A stretch of DNA of 64,000 nt from Thereva unica (lineage: Eukaryota; Arthropoda; Insecta; Diptera; Therevidae): positions 85,796,070 through 85,860,069 of the forward strand of contig OX465282.1 in assembly GCA_949987705.1 (NCBI GenBank). The letters are read 5' to 3'. Every line of letters starts with the position of its first letter. Within the stretch, counting starts at the first letter, position 1. Below are positions 11,901-21,821 of this stretch, piece by piece. Below the pieces are notes generated by a model that was given only the letters and a program-made list of their open reading frames with translations, was not told the origin of the DNA and searched no databases. The position numbers were made by a program, and so were the translations under genes.

Positions 11901-14900
11901 TAACGGTTGGCTTCCCCGTCAAATCTGAACCCAACCCTATCTCTTCGGGGGTCCCCCAAGGATCAATTTTATTACCGGCCCTACTTTCGATCCCCTCCAA
12001 CCCACTTCTCAGCTTTGCTGACGACGGTACCCTACGTTACTCTTACAGCTACGATGGAAGACAGACTCATGCCATATCTGTCTTGATGATCGTGAATTAA
12101 TGTTCAATTCTATTAATAACGACATTAATCTCATTCTAGAGTGGGGAAAAAAGAATCATGTCGAATTCAACTCCACCAAAACTAAGTACTGTCTTATTTC
12201 GAAACAAAAAGCTCAACACCTCACCATCCTTAACAGTGGATGACGTTAAACTAATGGCCGACCCATCCCTACACATCTTAGGCGTGACATTAGCCAAATA
12301 CTTGCGATAGAATGACCACATATTCCAATTTGCCAAACAAGGATCTCAGTCCTTGGGATTTCTTAAGAGGTGCAAGTTCCTCCTCCAGCCATCGGCTCGT
12401 TCTGTTATTTATAAATCCTACATTCGGCCTCTTCTCGAATACAACTCCCTCGTTTAGGGCGGCGATTCGATAACCACCTTGGTATGGTTAGATAAAGACC
12501 AAAAAAGGGCACTTAAATTAATTGATGACCACACCGCCTGCTCCACCATCGACCCCTTGAGCCACTGTAGGAATGTAGCAGCACTGACAAAATTATATCG
12601 CTACTATTATAGCGACTGCTCCTCCGAAATAAACGCTCTCCTGCCTCCACGGCCCACTCTCGTCTCATTCCTTCTACCTTCAACTCCCCCTTTCACGCAC
12701 TCAACAAGATATGAATTCGTTTGTAAATAGAACAACTCGACTGTGGAATAATCTCTCGCAGCCAGTATTTCCGAGATCATACAACATCCAAGAGTTCAAA
12801 CGCAGGGTTCATCGTCCTCTTCTCCAACACCCCTTCGAACCCTCATAACCCTTAACCTATTCCCCCCCCCCCCCCGTACTAAGCTTGTGCTAGACATTGC
12901 ACCATGACGATAAACGACATGACGCACTGGGTAGTACAAAGGGTGATTCCTGAGCTTAGCACTGCCATATAAAAAAATTCTATGGATATGACAGTAGTGG
13001 GGCCATCTATATGATGAACTTATTAAGTGTTGTAATAGATACACACATATGTCTTAATTTTCTTCTTCGTTACTTATTCTAACATCTCATCTTCTATAGA
13101 TTATATAAATTTGATAATATCTGTTCGGATAACTCAATGTAGCTGTCAGAAGAAGTGCAATGTATAAATTTAAAACCGTTTTGTTTTTACTGGAAACCCC
13201 GAATTTCGAATTACAAAATTTTCTTGTAAAAACCGGTTTTTAAAAACTGACAAACCCTAACATACACCTATTAGATTAAAAATAAATTTTGGAAACGATA
13301 CCTCTGCTCTCGGGCATCGGAAATCACCGCACCATTAGCGGTGAGAGCTAAATTATTTAATTGAAGTTTAGGTATAAAATTAAATAATTTAGTTTTCATC
13401 CCCTAGAGGTGGGGTGGCTTCTACCTGAGGGATAGGCATGTTTTAGAAACCATGTCTTATATGAAATATACATATGTTCTTGTTCATTAAAAATTGGCAG
13501 TGAAACCTTTATTTTGGACATAAGAAAATAATTTAACTTCAGCAGTGGCTGTAGGGGTGGGATCCGCGGGTCTGACAGGGTTGACTTTGGGCCACAAATA
13601 GAGCAAGTGTGAAACCCTAAAATTTAGTAATAAGGGTTGTCTTGGGGATAGTTTTCGATCAAGTTATTATTCCAAAAGATAGTCCAAAAACAAAAGTTTC
13701 GTTCTTACTAATAATACTGTAGTTTTATTCTTACTAATAATACTATATTGTATATCACGTATTAAAGCCTTATTGAAGCAGAAGAAATTGGTGCTACTTT
13801 CAGCTTTCTATGTCAAATAGTTTTTGAACTAGATCAATTTAAAGATTTCAAAATTTGTTAAAATTTTAAGATTTTCGACTTTTTGAAAATTTATAACTAA
13901 TAAAATGGAAGTCAAAAAATTTGAAAACTTATTTTTTTTAGTTTCCACCAGAAGAACAAATATAAAAAAATTGTTTTTCACCTCCCATTGTTTGCAGTAT
14001 ATATTTACGAGCTCAATATTTAATTGTTGATAAGGGGACTCTAAAATGGATAAATCCTGTAATTGCAAGTCCGAGAATGAATTCCTTCTGTCATACGTTT
14101 TTCCTGAAAATTGACTGGACATGAAGCCTATAAAGGTATTGAACCTATTTTTAATTTATTTTTACCAAAACAATTACGATCGAATTGTTTTGAGCAGATT
14201 GTGGGCGGGGAGTTAACTTTACAAGCATTTATAAAAAGCACTTGTCCCAGATTTTGAATAAAATAAAACAAAGAATAATTACCTAAATTCGATTCTAAAA
14301 TCAATCGAGTTAGCCAATACCGAAATACCAGAAAATAAAAAAAAAGTAACCAAAACCTCAACTAATCACCTATTTTAAAAATATCGCAAACCCTCTCACC
14401 AAGAATTTGAAATCAAGTGAAATTGATAGTGGATCTCAGACAGTCATTAAAAAAATATACGGAATGTTCTAAGAAATAGTTAAAATACAAAGCATCAGGG
14501 AAATCCTTCAATGTAGCGCTAGAGGCAAACGTTTGAAAAATGAGAAAGAAAGAAAGATGTTGCGAGAAACATTCTGTTGTCAGTTCCTTTCCTTGCCCCC
14601 CTAAAATTCTAGCTTCCTTATCCACAAACTCACCGCATCTCTTGTGCTGCGGACCATGACCACGTTCGCCTCCTTGTGTAGCTAGACACTCGAATATGTT
14701 GCATGTTGCTAAGAGGGAGGCAATCTCAGAGGCCTGCCGAGGCAAAAAGCGTTCGGCTTTTTTGTTCTAGCTGTCGCATCTTTATACGGAGTATTATGTT
14801 ATCTCTGGTACAGGTGTTCCATGCATTGGCCATTGCACAAATTGCGGTTACTATTTCCGTCTTGGGTGGGGTCCGGGTGGTGATTCTTGTTGTCTGTTCC

Positions 14901-17189
14901 TGGTAAGCGAATCATTCGAGTGCTTTTCCGAGAGCTGTTTTGTGATTTAGTACAGCACCTTAGGGGTCGTCTATAAATTACGTGAGGCGATTTTTCGACC
15001 CCTCCCCTCCCCCCCTTGGTGAGATTTGGCTCGACCCCCTCCCCCTCCCCCTAATCTCACGTGAGATTTTCAGTTTTTAAAACTAAAAATACGTATTTAC
15101 GGGCGTAGCCACAAGCTTTAATTACACTGTAAGACAAATGACAAACTATTTTTTCTCACATGGAAAAAAATTGATATTCATTGAGATCTGAATTTTTGAA
15201 ACACGACTGTTTTTGTCGTTTGTAAAGATAAACTTTTTTTCAAAAGTTATTAACCTTTGAATGTTATGTTAAATTTCAGCAATATGAAAACAAATAATTT
15301 CGTTTTTGGCAAATATTTTATTTTAATAATACAACAGAAAATGTATACAAAAGTACTATATATACTGTTATAAAACGTTTTTGCTCTGATCTGCCAAAAA
15401 CTGTAATTGTATTGATTGAGTAAAAAAACATTCGAACATTCAAAAGTTAATAACTTTTGAACAAAAGTTGATAATTACAAACGACCAAAACAGTCGTGTT
15501 CCAAAAATTCAGATCTCAATGAATATGAAATTTTCTTCCATGTGAGAAAATTCGTGTTTCATAGTGTTATAGATAACTAATAATTCAAACTCCTACTTGT
15601 CCTTCTCTATTCCACTCGCTTTTTTCACTTGTAGTGGAGACACAGGAAAATACTTCGGAGGATTGTTGGCTCCGTATGTGAGGAAGGACGATTCCAGAGA
15701 CTCTACAATGACGAGATCTACAAGCGCTATCGCGACATAGATGTTGGGCAGGGCATCTAGCTCGTATGAGTGAATTTGAGTCTGCTCGTAAAGTTATTTG
15801 CGGTAAGACCTATGGGGTGCGACAGCGAGGGAGACCCAACCATTTGGCGTTTGGCTTGCCGATGGCGGCTAAACAATCGAGAGGCTACTATGATATCTTC
15901 TGGCGTTCCCATAAAAATTTGGCGTTCGATTTAGCCATATCTTAAGGCCCCCTTTCACACACAGGTCGACGGCAGGCAGTGGCCTGAAAGTTGTCGCCAT
16001 GAAGCCCAATATCACTACACACCCCTCCAGCCGCCAATCGGATGGAGTCTGCAGTCGCCAACCGGATGGGTTTGTCGTCAGTTTGTACCAGAAGATCTCG
16101 GGTTGCAGCACGTAAGTTTTTTCAATCGACCTTTTCATGCAAATATTTTTGTAACACTCGAATATTTGTATGAAGAGGTCGACCCCAGTACCACCCCAGA
16201 ACTTCTATTCTGCCTCAAGCAGTGAGTCTCCTATATGCTGTCAATTAGTAAAAGTCAAATCGTCTTTTGTATGGGCCCAAAATTAACGCTCTGGAAAACC
16301 TTTATTTTCTTGAAATATTGAAATAAATATCTGTTGAACTAAAAACATGACATCTTCTATTAGCATAATATTCCTTAAAAATTCTAATTGAATCTTTTTT
16401 TGTAGCAAAATCTTCAGGAATGATTATTAACACATGTGGCTGGTTTAAAGGAACTGGCTATAGACATCTCGTTCACGCTGCTCAGTCATTTGAAGTTGGC
16501 TCAATCTTTGTTCTCGACCAGGAAAGGCTGTACAACGAGCTGTTGAGAGACATGCCATCTTTTGTCAAAGTGGTATTGTTACCGAAAAGTGGTGGGGCAA
16601 GTTAAACCCTTTTATTATTTTGATGTTTTATATTTATTTGTGTTTTATTAGGTTGTCGAACGAAGTGGAGCTTCAAGAGCTGAAGCTAGAGATTTGCGGA
16701 TAAAAGAATATTTCTACGGTTTAAAAACTCCTTTTTATCCATTTTCCTTTGATGTAAAGTGGAGTGAACTAAAAGTATATAAAATCGGAGCGCCGCCCCT
16801 TCCTGATTCATGTATGCCCTTAGGCATGAAGGTAGCATAAAACATATTGTAAACAGAATTTTAACTAAATTAAATTTTATTCAGGCTGAAGACAATATGA
16901 CAAAGCTTGTGGCTGTTCAACCAGGACCAGCATTGTTGCATCACGTCCTTTCAGTTAGTTTTGCAGAAACTATCGAAGACGATGTTATTCAAACAAATGT
17001 TGCCGGTTTTATTTGCGTGTAAGTATTTAAATACTTAATTAACGCGGCATTAAACTAAATGCAAGTTTTTTATCCAGGACACAAGTTGATGTAGATAGAC
17101 AAACAATCACAGTTTTATCACCGCAACCCCGACCTTTACCAAACACCATTCTTCTATTTTCTGAATTACAATTTATGGATAGTCACTGA
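5962..17189 (+). CDS. cbc: CLP1 polyribonucleotide 5'-hydroxyl kinase (cbc)
   Basis: Nuclear RNA 5'-kinase, a subunit of cleavage factor II in pre-mRNA 3' processing and partner of the tRNA splicing endonuclease. Six exons: 5962-6060, 6117-6669, 16406-16596, 16652-16831, 16885-17018 and 17078-17189; the joined frame is 422 residues, matching the family's ~425. The N-terminal beta domain ([10 protein letters not shown]... [16 protein letters not shown]) is followed by a P-loop [10 protein letters not shown] near residue 125, [17 protein letters not shown], then [35 protein letters not shown]-like [14 protein letters not shown], and C-terminal [27 protein letters not shown]. The first acceptor at 6116 is preferred over a later one because it keeps the frame. 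Exon 3 ends in a GC donor (GCAAGT). Intron 2 is 9.7 kb of nested transposons; the others are 53-59 bp. Confidence 0.95.
6733..7714. mobile_element. hAT-like non-autonomous element, 982 bp
   Basis: It begins CAGGTGCGGCG and ends CGCCGGCCCTG; the inner part GCGGGCGCA... also has an inverted counterpart near 7605-7690. Flanks CATATGCC (6725-6732) and GATATGCC (7715-7722) form an 8-bp target duplication with one mismatch. No transposase frame is visible. It lies in CLP1 intron 2. Confidence 0.72.
8202..8950. mobile_element. TIR element carrying a MADF-domain ORF
   Basis: Left end GACGTCGTCCTTTTTTTGAT and right end (reversed) GACGTCGTTATTTTTTGGCA are followed by a shared inner stretch GTTTTAACCGCACGG, giving about 43-bp imperfect TIRs. 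The only visible flanking duplication is TA (8200-8201 and 8951-8952). It encodes one short MADF-type ORF on the + strand, described separately. Confidence 0.75.
8422..8652 (+). CDS. MADF-domain protein, short, transposon-borne
   Basis: A 76-residue frame starting [20 protein letters not shown]. Residues about 8-65 match the first two helices and linker of the MADF (Myb/SANT-like) DNA-binding fold: [30 protein letters not shown], then KESVKKKI. Full MADF domains are about 80-90 residues, and the frame stops shortly after the KKKI helix, so it is probably truncated. PIF/Harbinger transposons are known to carry a second Myb/MADF-like DNA-binding protein; that link is inferred. The ATG at 8422 is the first that fits the domain. 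No nuclease gene is present in the element. Confidence 0.65.
   Translation: MTDVRSYNKQFIIEFIELYRSYPCLWKIKSTEYFDRKNKAHEDMIIKLQEVDNSLTKESVKKKIKTRCTWLLSKGK
8960..9320 (-). pseudogene. RTE-type LINE fragment, left part of a copy split by the foldback element
   Basis: The segment matches 18880-19010 (CCATTATGGAGAACTNT, AGGGCTTTTATCAATTC, GTGCCTGCYATATAAAGC) and the copy near 4680-4740. Its continuation is found at 14807-14960, past the inserted foldback element. Broken RT frames on the minus strand. Confidence 0.75.
9321..10445 (+). repeat. Left inverted arm of the foldback element
   Basis: Inverted copy of 13683-14806. AT-rich, with open frames of 110, 77 and 97 codons that show no recognisable domain and are mirrored exactly in the other arm; I read them as chance frames. 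Homology continues more weakly inwards (10655-10890 against 13490-13670), interrupted by about 200 bp. Confidence 0.9.
10960..11059 (-). pseudogene. Mariner-type transposase C-terminal remnant
   Basis: From 11059 downward the minus strand reads [20 protein letters not shown] then [14 protein letters not shown]. This resembles the conserved C-terminal tail of mariner-family transposases (FYK-x-D-I-x-x-L-x-x-RW-x-x-C). The sequence upstream on that strand (to about 11380) has broken frames and is not recognised with confidence. Confidence 0.5.
11391..11868. mobile_element. MITE family M1, 478 bp, CTG target duplication
   Basis: TIR GAGCGCGTTCAAAAACCTTA at the left and its inverted complement at the right. 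Flanks are CTG (11388-11390 and 11869-11871), a 3-bp duplication. Subterminal DNA is rich in short GTTAAC/TGGTTAACCA blocks in both orientations. Relatives form the cluster at 30012-31350. It lies inside the foldback element. Confidence 0.88.
11880..12975 (+). pseudogene. LINE-B (CR1/jockey-like) RT 3' fragment
   Basis: Broken frames encode a reverse-transcriptase end: [17 protein letters not shown], a FADDGTLRY catalytic box, [12 protein letters not shown], and a C-terminal [20 protein letters not shown] / [15 protein letters not shown] region, with several stops and shifts. The 3' UTR (CTAGACATTGCACCATGACG… GTACAAAGGGTG) matches the other LINE-B copies and the SINE tail. No long poly(A) remains. 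Confidence 0.8.
13683..14806 (-). repeat. Right inverted arm of the foldback element
   Basis: Inverted copy of 9321-10445, see there. Inner part 13490-13670 is a diverged inverted copy of 10655-10890 (CTTGGGGATAGTTTTCGATC against GATCGAAAACTACCCCCAGG). The sharp drop in identity at 13683/10445 is notable. Confidence 0.9.
14807..14960 (-). pseudogene. RTE-type LINE fragment, right part of the split copy
   Basis: Continues the copy from 8960-9320. It matches the 4830-4920 copy (AATTGCGGTWACTAT, GGTGATTCTTRTTG). After it, the DNA enters a GGGGTCGTCTATAAATTACG repeat. Confidence 0.65.
14965..15600. repeat. Inverted-repeat element starting GGGGTCGTCTATAAATTACG
   Basis: Arms 15147-15268 and 15433-15560 are inverted complements of about 120 bp (TTCTCACATGGAAAAAAATT, CATTGAGATCTGAATTTTTG, CACGACTGTTTTTGTCGTTT). 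The block opens with a sequence (GTCGTCTATAAATTACGTGA) that I recall as a common insect repeat end, followed by a pyrimidine-rich stretch. Outer ends are not defined. Confidence 0.65.
15625..15870 (+). pseudogene. LINE 3' coding remnant
   Basis: Matches 57500-57760: CACAGGAAAATACTTCGGAG against GAGAGGAAAATACTTCGGAG, then GACGATTC, CAATGACGAGATCTACAAG and the TATGGGGTGCGACAGCGAGG (GVRQRGRPN) end. This is the post-RT C-terminal region common to several LINE clades. Confidence 0.7.
15871..16400. other. CLP1 intron 2 end, repeat-derived
   Basis: Around 15945-16030 a stretch (CACACAGGTCGACGGCAGGC, CCTGAAAG, CCGCCAATCGGATGG) resembles 62970-63060, so it is a dispersed repeat. From about 16250 to the acceptor at 16405 there is ordinary AT-rich intron. 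Confidence 0.5.
16597..16651 (+). promoter_or_regulatory. GC-AG intron of CLP1
   Basis: A 55-bp intron with donor GCAAGT and acceptor TTATTAG. Only this choice gives the conserved PKSGG|VVERS junction. GC-AG introns are a minor but known class and usually carry a strong remaining donor consensus, as here. Confidence 0.85.
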
Positions 17190-17198
17190 AATTTTTAA

Positions 17199-17362
17199 GA
17201 TAACATATTACAGTGTCAAGATGTATTAGGAGTAACTTTTCTGCATGGAGTTTGTAACTTTCTATCGATTCAGCAAGTTGTCAAGCGTTATTTTATTTGA
17301 AATAAAACTTTAAAATCAACTTTAAATACTATTTACGCATCTTGACTCTGTAATACGTTATC
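17199..17362. repeat. 164-bp inverted-repeat element in the CLP1 3' UTR
   Basis: Arm 17199-17223 (GATAACATATTACAGTGTCA…) is the inverted complement of 17338-17362 with two mismatches in 25. It begins 10 bp after the CLP1 stop and encloses the AATAAA at 17301. Probably a small MITE that now supplies the gene's 3' end. Confidence 0.7.
17301..17306 (+). terminator. Poly(A) signal of CLP1
   Basis: AATAAA 112 bp after the stop codon; the only hexamer nearby at a normal 3' UTR distance. Another AATAAA-like stretch is at about 17397 (AAATAAATTT). Confidence 0.65.
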
Positions 17363-17784
17363 TTTTATTGATGTAAAGTATTGTATTTGAACTTCAAATA
17401 AATTTAACAATTTTATACATAAGTAATTATATATCAATAGATGTTATATTTTTAGAATTTGTATGTTAATTATATTATTTTTATTAAAATGGAAGTTGGA
17501 TTTTTCAATCAGCTAAGAATACTTGGAGCTTTGGCAAAACTATTGCTAGACTTACGAAACTGTATTCAAAAATATTGAGCGTATTGGTAAATCACATTTC
17601 GAACTCTAGTGTATTAGAATTCAATTGTACCAGTTTTTACGTTAGTTATAAGCTGAGGAATGAATTAGTCAGGTAAGGTACAACACCAAGTTCACTTCAC
17701 AAGTGTATAAGCAAACCCTGGCTATTATGTGGATAGTACAGTTAAGTCTAGGAATGTCATTCGTAACGATCTGAATATTTAGGT

Positions 17785-17955
17785 GAATTCTCGTTGGCGA
17801 GTGACGTGACTATGAGGAAAAGGTCACTTCACACGCCATCTTGCGACAGCTAAATATGAATTTTGTCGATTTGCTTGCCAGAAATGGGTTAGATTGACAA
17901 TGATAATACCAATTTCAGATCATCTGTCACGTCACTCGACAACGAGAATAAGACT
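17785..17955. mobile_element. Short TIR element (putative MITE)
   Basis: GAATTCTCGTTGGCGAGTGA at the left and, inverted, TATTCTCGTTGTCGAGTGAC at the right. The same GTGACG motifs recur near 63160-63205. No clear target duplication is visible. Confidence 0.5.
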
Positions 17956-18045
17956 GAATGTTATTATTTGTTATTTCAAAAGTATGTACCAAGATAGTGA
18001 TCTTATTTTAGTACATTCATCAAACATCATCATTATTGCGCTCCT

Positions 18046-19095
18046 TTAATCCCTCATGGGACATAAGGTGGAAACAGTTCCCCTCCAGCAGACTCTGTTT
18101 TGCGCGACAGCTCTCAGCTCCCACCCAGATGTTGCGGCTTCTGCTAGTAGGGTTCTCCTCCACATTGTTACAGGTCTTCCGACTCGATGGAATCCTAGCG
18201 GACTCCAGTCAAGTGCCTGTTTGGCTAGATTTTCGTTTTCGCGTCGCAAGGTGTGGCCAACCCAATTCCATTTCCTTCTCCTGATTTGGTCGTCTATCTT
18301 GGCCGGCACGACGCTATAGTTCTTCGTTTGAAATTTTATCCTGCCAGCGGATTTTTAGGATACGACGTAGGCATCTGTTGATGAAGACTTGTAGGCGTCC
18401 TGTGATGAATTGGGTGATTTTCCATGTTTCGCAACCGTACAAAAGAACTGGGCAATTTGATGTTAGTGAAAATCTCCGCTGATCTCCATATGCGCTTCGT
18501 GCTTTATTTATTCTGGAACTGAAATCTTCTTCTGCTCCACCATTTTCGGTAATAATACTACCGAGGTAGCAGAATTTATCGACCACTTGCACGTCACGGT
18601 TATTCAGCGCTGTCCGTTCAATGGTGTTTTCATTTATCCGCATTTCTTTAGTTTTAGACGGATTAAGCCTTAAGACTGCTGGACTACTTTCTGTTGCCAA
18701 ATTGTTGAGCATGTTTTTGAGGTCCTGGTGTCTGTAGGCCAGCAAACAGATATTATCTGCGTAGTCGAGATCCTCAAGGCGGTCTAGCAAACCCCTTTGT
18801 ATGCCGCCTGTTCCACTATCTAGAGCGCTGACAAGGATGTCATTTATTACATCTTGTCGTACTCCTGAGCTCACCTCAAAGCTGTCGGATAATTTTCCAT
18901 TATGGAGAACTCTTTGGAATTGTTATATAGGGCTTTTATCAATTCTATTATTTTATCAAGCAGTCAACGTCGCCGTAGTGCCTGCCATATAAAGCTCCTA
19001 TTAACCGAGTCGAAAGCTTTCTCATAAAATCTAGGAAAGCAAGGTAAAGGGGGGATCGGAATTCAGTAGACTGCTCCACTATTATTCTCAAGGTG
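18046..19095 (-). pseudogene. RTE/BovB-type LINE, RT and C-terminal region
   Basis: Minus-strand frames give SGVRQDVINDILVSALDSG (rearranged), LDYADNICLLA (catalytic YAD), LNPSKTKEM, FCYLGSIITENGG, LYGCETW, FINRCLRRILKIRWQDK, then in another frame RRRKWNWVGHTLRR and ending TVSTLCPMRD. These motifs are typical of RTE-class LINE ORFs. At least one frameshift lies near 18310, and the copy is 5'-truncated near 19095. It is the best-preserved RTE copy in the window. Confidence 0.85.
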
Positions 19096-19329
19096 TTAAT
19101 ATGATCAATTCATCAAACATGACGGTGACAAAATTATAGAAGTAAAAAAACACAAAAAAGAATATAAATACAAATAAGTAAGAAAAACTAAAAAAGTGGG
19201 TGTCAGATCCGACGCGGGACTGGAGTTAGTTTACTCCTGTCTTAAAATAACAATAGACAAAGAAAGTAAATGAACCAATATATTTATTTATATTGATTTG
19301 TTAATATATGTATGTAACATTTTATTTTC

Positions 19330-19538
19330 TACGTTTTAGTCTATTATAAGTCTTCCGCGTGTTGGCCGCCATTTTGAATTTGGAATGACGCTACACCGCT
19401 AATTTTATTCCACCTGTCATGCCCTCACATTTGATACTCATGTCGGAGTTTGAGAACACAAATGTAAAAATCTTCCGCCAAGTTGACTTTTTTACAAAAT
19501 GGTTAGATTGCGTTTTCACGCGAGCTATATATTCATAC
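19330..19538 (+). repeat. REP-A (GGCCGCCATTTTG repeat), left part of a split copy
   Basis: It has the REP-A landmarks in order: GGCCGCCATTTTGAATTTGG, GACGCTAC, CATTTGATACTCATGTCGG and TTTTTACAAAATGG. Its continuation (GTGCAAATTTTGAAGTTGAT) is at 26664, across the 7.1-kb insertion. Confidence 0.85.
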
Positions 19539-19828
19539 CAGTGGCGGTTCCTCTTTGGAAGCAAAGGAAGCACTGCTTCCCTTGACCAAATAGGCAACTT
19601 CATAAAAATAAATTTAAATATATCAAGATTAAAATCTCAATATTTTTCTCCTCTGGAAACACTAAGGATGCAATGTACAGATTTTTTTATATAAAATACA
19701 ATACAATTCAAATTTACCATCCTACTGTAAAGAGAGAGTAAAACCTCGGGTGGTGAGCGGCAGAGTGGAGTCTCGCCGCTCTTATCGTGGCCGAGGCCTT
19801 ACACATGGGGAAGCTGTAGTATCGACAG

Positions 19829-20526
19829 CAAAGCCTTCTACATTTACAAGCCATGCACAACAAAATTTCACACTCACATTCAAAGGTGCATGGGACTTCA
19901 ATTTTGCTGTCAGACTGTGTAGAGTGCGGTTATGTACGTTTATTGGGAATAAATTATTGGGGATAAAATCTTCTTTAAACCAAATAAAAACAAAAATTAT
20001 GGACATTAATTGTAACATTTATTAACTACATATTATAAAGTTGTGATAATAATGTAAATAATAAATGTAACGTAAATAATGTAATGTATAAATGTAATAA
20101 ACGAAAATTTTGCTTTTATCTTTATAAAAAAAAACTATTATTTTTAACAAAAAATCCCGGCACTTTCATTAATAGAAAACTCCGCGGCACGAAACACTTG
20201 TTTTCCTCGTTATCAAAGGGATTTTGATATTTTTTTCTCCATTGCCAACATAAACCCCGTAAATCTTATTAATAACACTATTTATTTAAATTGCAAATTT
20301 ATGACAGGTAAATTGGGTATACTTTTTGCATTATTGTACGTTTTTTACATTGATGGAATAGCTCTTATTTTCAATAAAATCGCACTCGAAACAGCACTTT
20401 CCGCGGAACGAAAACTTCTTTCCCTTTGATTTTAATGGGACTTCGATATTTCACGAATTTAAGTTGGGACTTCATACAACCACACACACACACCTACAGC
20501 ATGGCTTGTAAATATAGAAGGCTTTG
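19829..20526. mobile_element. hAT-like MITE family H1, copy 1 (698 bp)
   Basis: Ends CAAAGCCTTCTACATTTACA and its near-complement. Flanked by ATCGACAG at 19821-19828 and 20527-20534, an exact 8-bp duplication. Inverted relative to copy 2 at 27472-28156, to which it is highly similar along its length. No coding capacity. Confidence 0.92.
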
Positions 20527-20534
20527 ATCGACAG

Positions 20535-21215
20535 CTTCTTTGCCACAGAAATTTAATGTGAAAACTCTAACACATTCAATTGAATTGTACTCACACTCGC
20601 GCAAAGGTTTGCATAGATACGGTACCCTCAGAAGCTGAGGTAAACGCAGCTTCTTCCCAGCCGAACAGCGGGAATTGACAAGACGAAGATAGAGAAATTT
20701 TTTGTATCCACCGTATTCTCTTTGTTTCCTTGGTTTCGTTTCGTTTTCGGGTATCTATACTGGCTTCGGGCAATGTTAAATCTGCTCTTAAAATTTTGCT
20801 TCGAAATTTTATTTTGACTCTTTTTAAAATCTGAATTTTCGTTTATTTTATATAGAGTCAAGAAAAATGAGATCGAAGATAGGTGAAGTTTCTCTTTATC
20901 TATTATGGAGTGGCAGGCGGTATATAATGAATATAAGCTGATAATTTTGTAGCTTCCATTATATTTTTTAAAATTCTCTTTAATGATAAACCCTTTAGAG
21001 AATATTTTTATGAATTATATTTTCGAGTTGCCTGAAGCGTTTTTTTTGCAAGGAGAATGTAATGATGGTTAATGGGTGGAATAGGGGGTGGGTTTTAATA
21101 TTACCATCTTTTTTTAGATTTTTAGAAAAATAATGGATTTGTATTTAAGTAAATGATATCGAATTAGTAGTTGAAATTTTTCAAGGGTTTTTTTGACGCT
21201 TTAATTATCAACAGA
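20535..21215. other. Body of the 7.1-kb hAT-type element
   Basis: AT-rich DNA between the H1 MITE and the LINE. No frame with a recognised domain was found on either strand. Confidence 0.4.
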
Positions 21216-21821
21216 ATCTGATGCATGTGTTCCGGTGTGATCAGATGCATGTGTTCCGGTGCGACGGCCGCTAACATCTGTTGTTATCATCTCTTGTGTT
21301 TGTTACCTCGAAGTGAAGTGAAATTTTTCGAAAATTTTATTTTGTATTTCCCAAAGGAAAATTTGTGATTGTTATGTTTTTAGTGGTGATTAACGAGTTT
21401 TGATAAGAAATTAATTTAGAAAAAGAAAAGTGAAAATATTGTGCTGCAATTAGGAGAAACGTTTTGCTTGGTTGGGAAAAAAAAAAAAAAATTGTGGTTC
21501 TGTGATTCATGTGTTTTTTTTTTTTCTTCTTCTCTGTATTGTGGTGATATATATATAAAAAAAAAAAAAAAAAAAAAAACCTCTCTCTTTGTTTCCTATA
21601 TTCGTTCGGTTGAACCGTAATCAAAGAGTCAAGTGAGGCGCGTTTTAGTAAGGAAATAAAAGCGGTTTGACGTTTTTGAAGTTATAATTTTAAAAATCGG
21701 TCAATCGTTTTTTTTTTCTTTATTTCATAATTTTTTTCCCTTTCGGTTATTAACAAAAACAGTTTGACGTTTTTGTAATATAATTTTGACCGGTTATTAA
21801 TTATTAATTTTCCATTCTGCC

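Larger units (their letters stand above)
9321..14806. mobile_element. 5.5-kb foldback-type DNA transposon with ~1.1-kb inverted arms
   Basis: The ends read CAGAGATAACATAATACTCC and, inverted, AGAGATAACATAATACTCC. It is flanked by GGTACAGG at 9313-9320 and 14807-14814, an 8-bp duplication. Removing the element rejoins an RTE-type LINE (…GGAAAGGTACAGGTGTTCC…), which proves the boundaries. The arms 9321-10445 and 13683-14806 appear essentially identical: three long frames are encoded residue-for-residue in both. The 3.2-kb centre holds a diverged second layer of inverted homology, a mariner-transposase remnant, a MITE (11391-11868) and a LINE-B fragment. An 8-bp duplication and a CAGAG tip suggest hAT relationship. 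Confidence 0.85.

Noticed and set aside
21337..21624. 95-codon frame with long Phe and Lys runs
   Set aside because: Low-complexity translation of A/T runs in the LINE-A 5' UTR.
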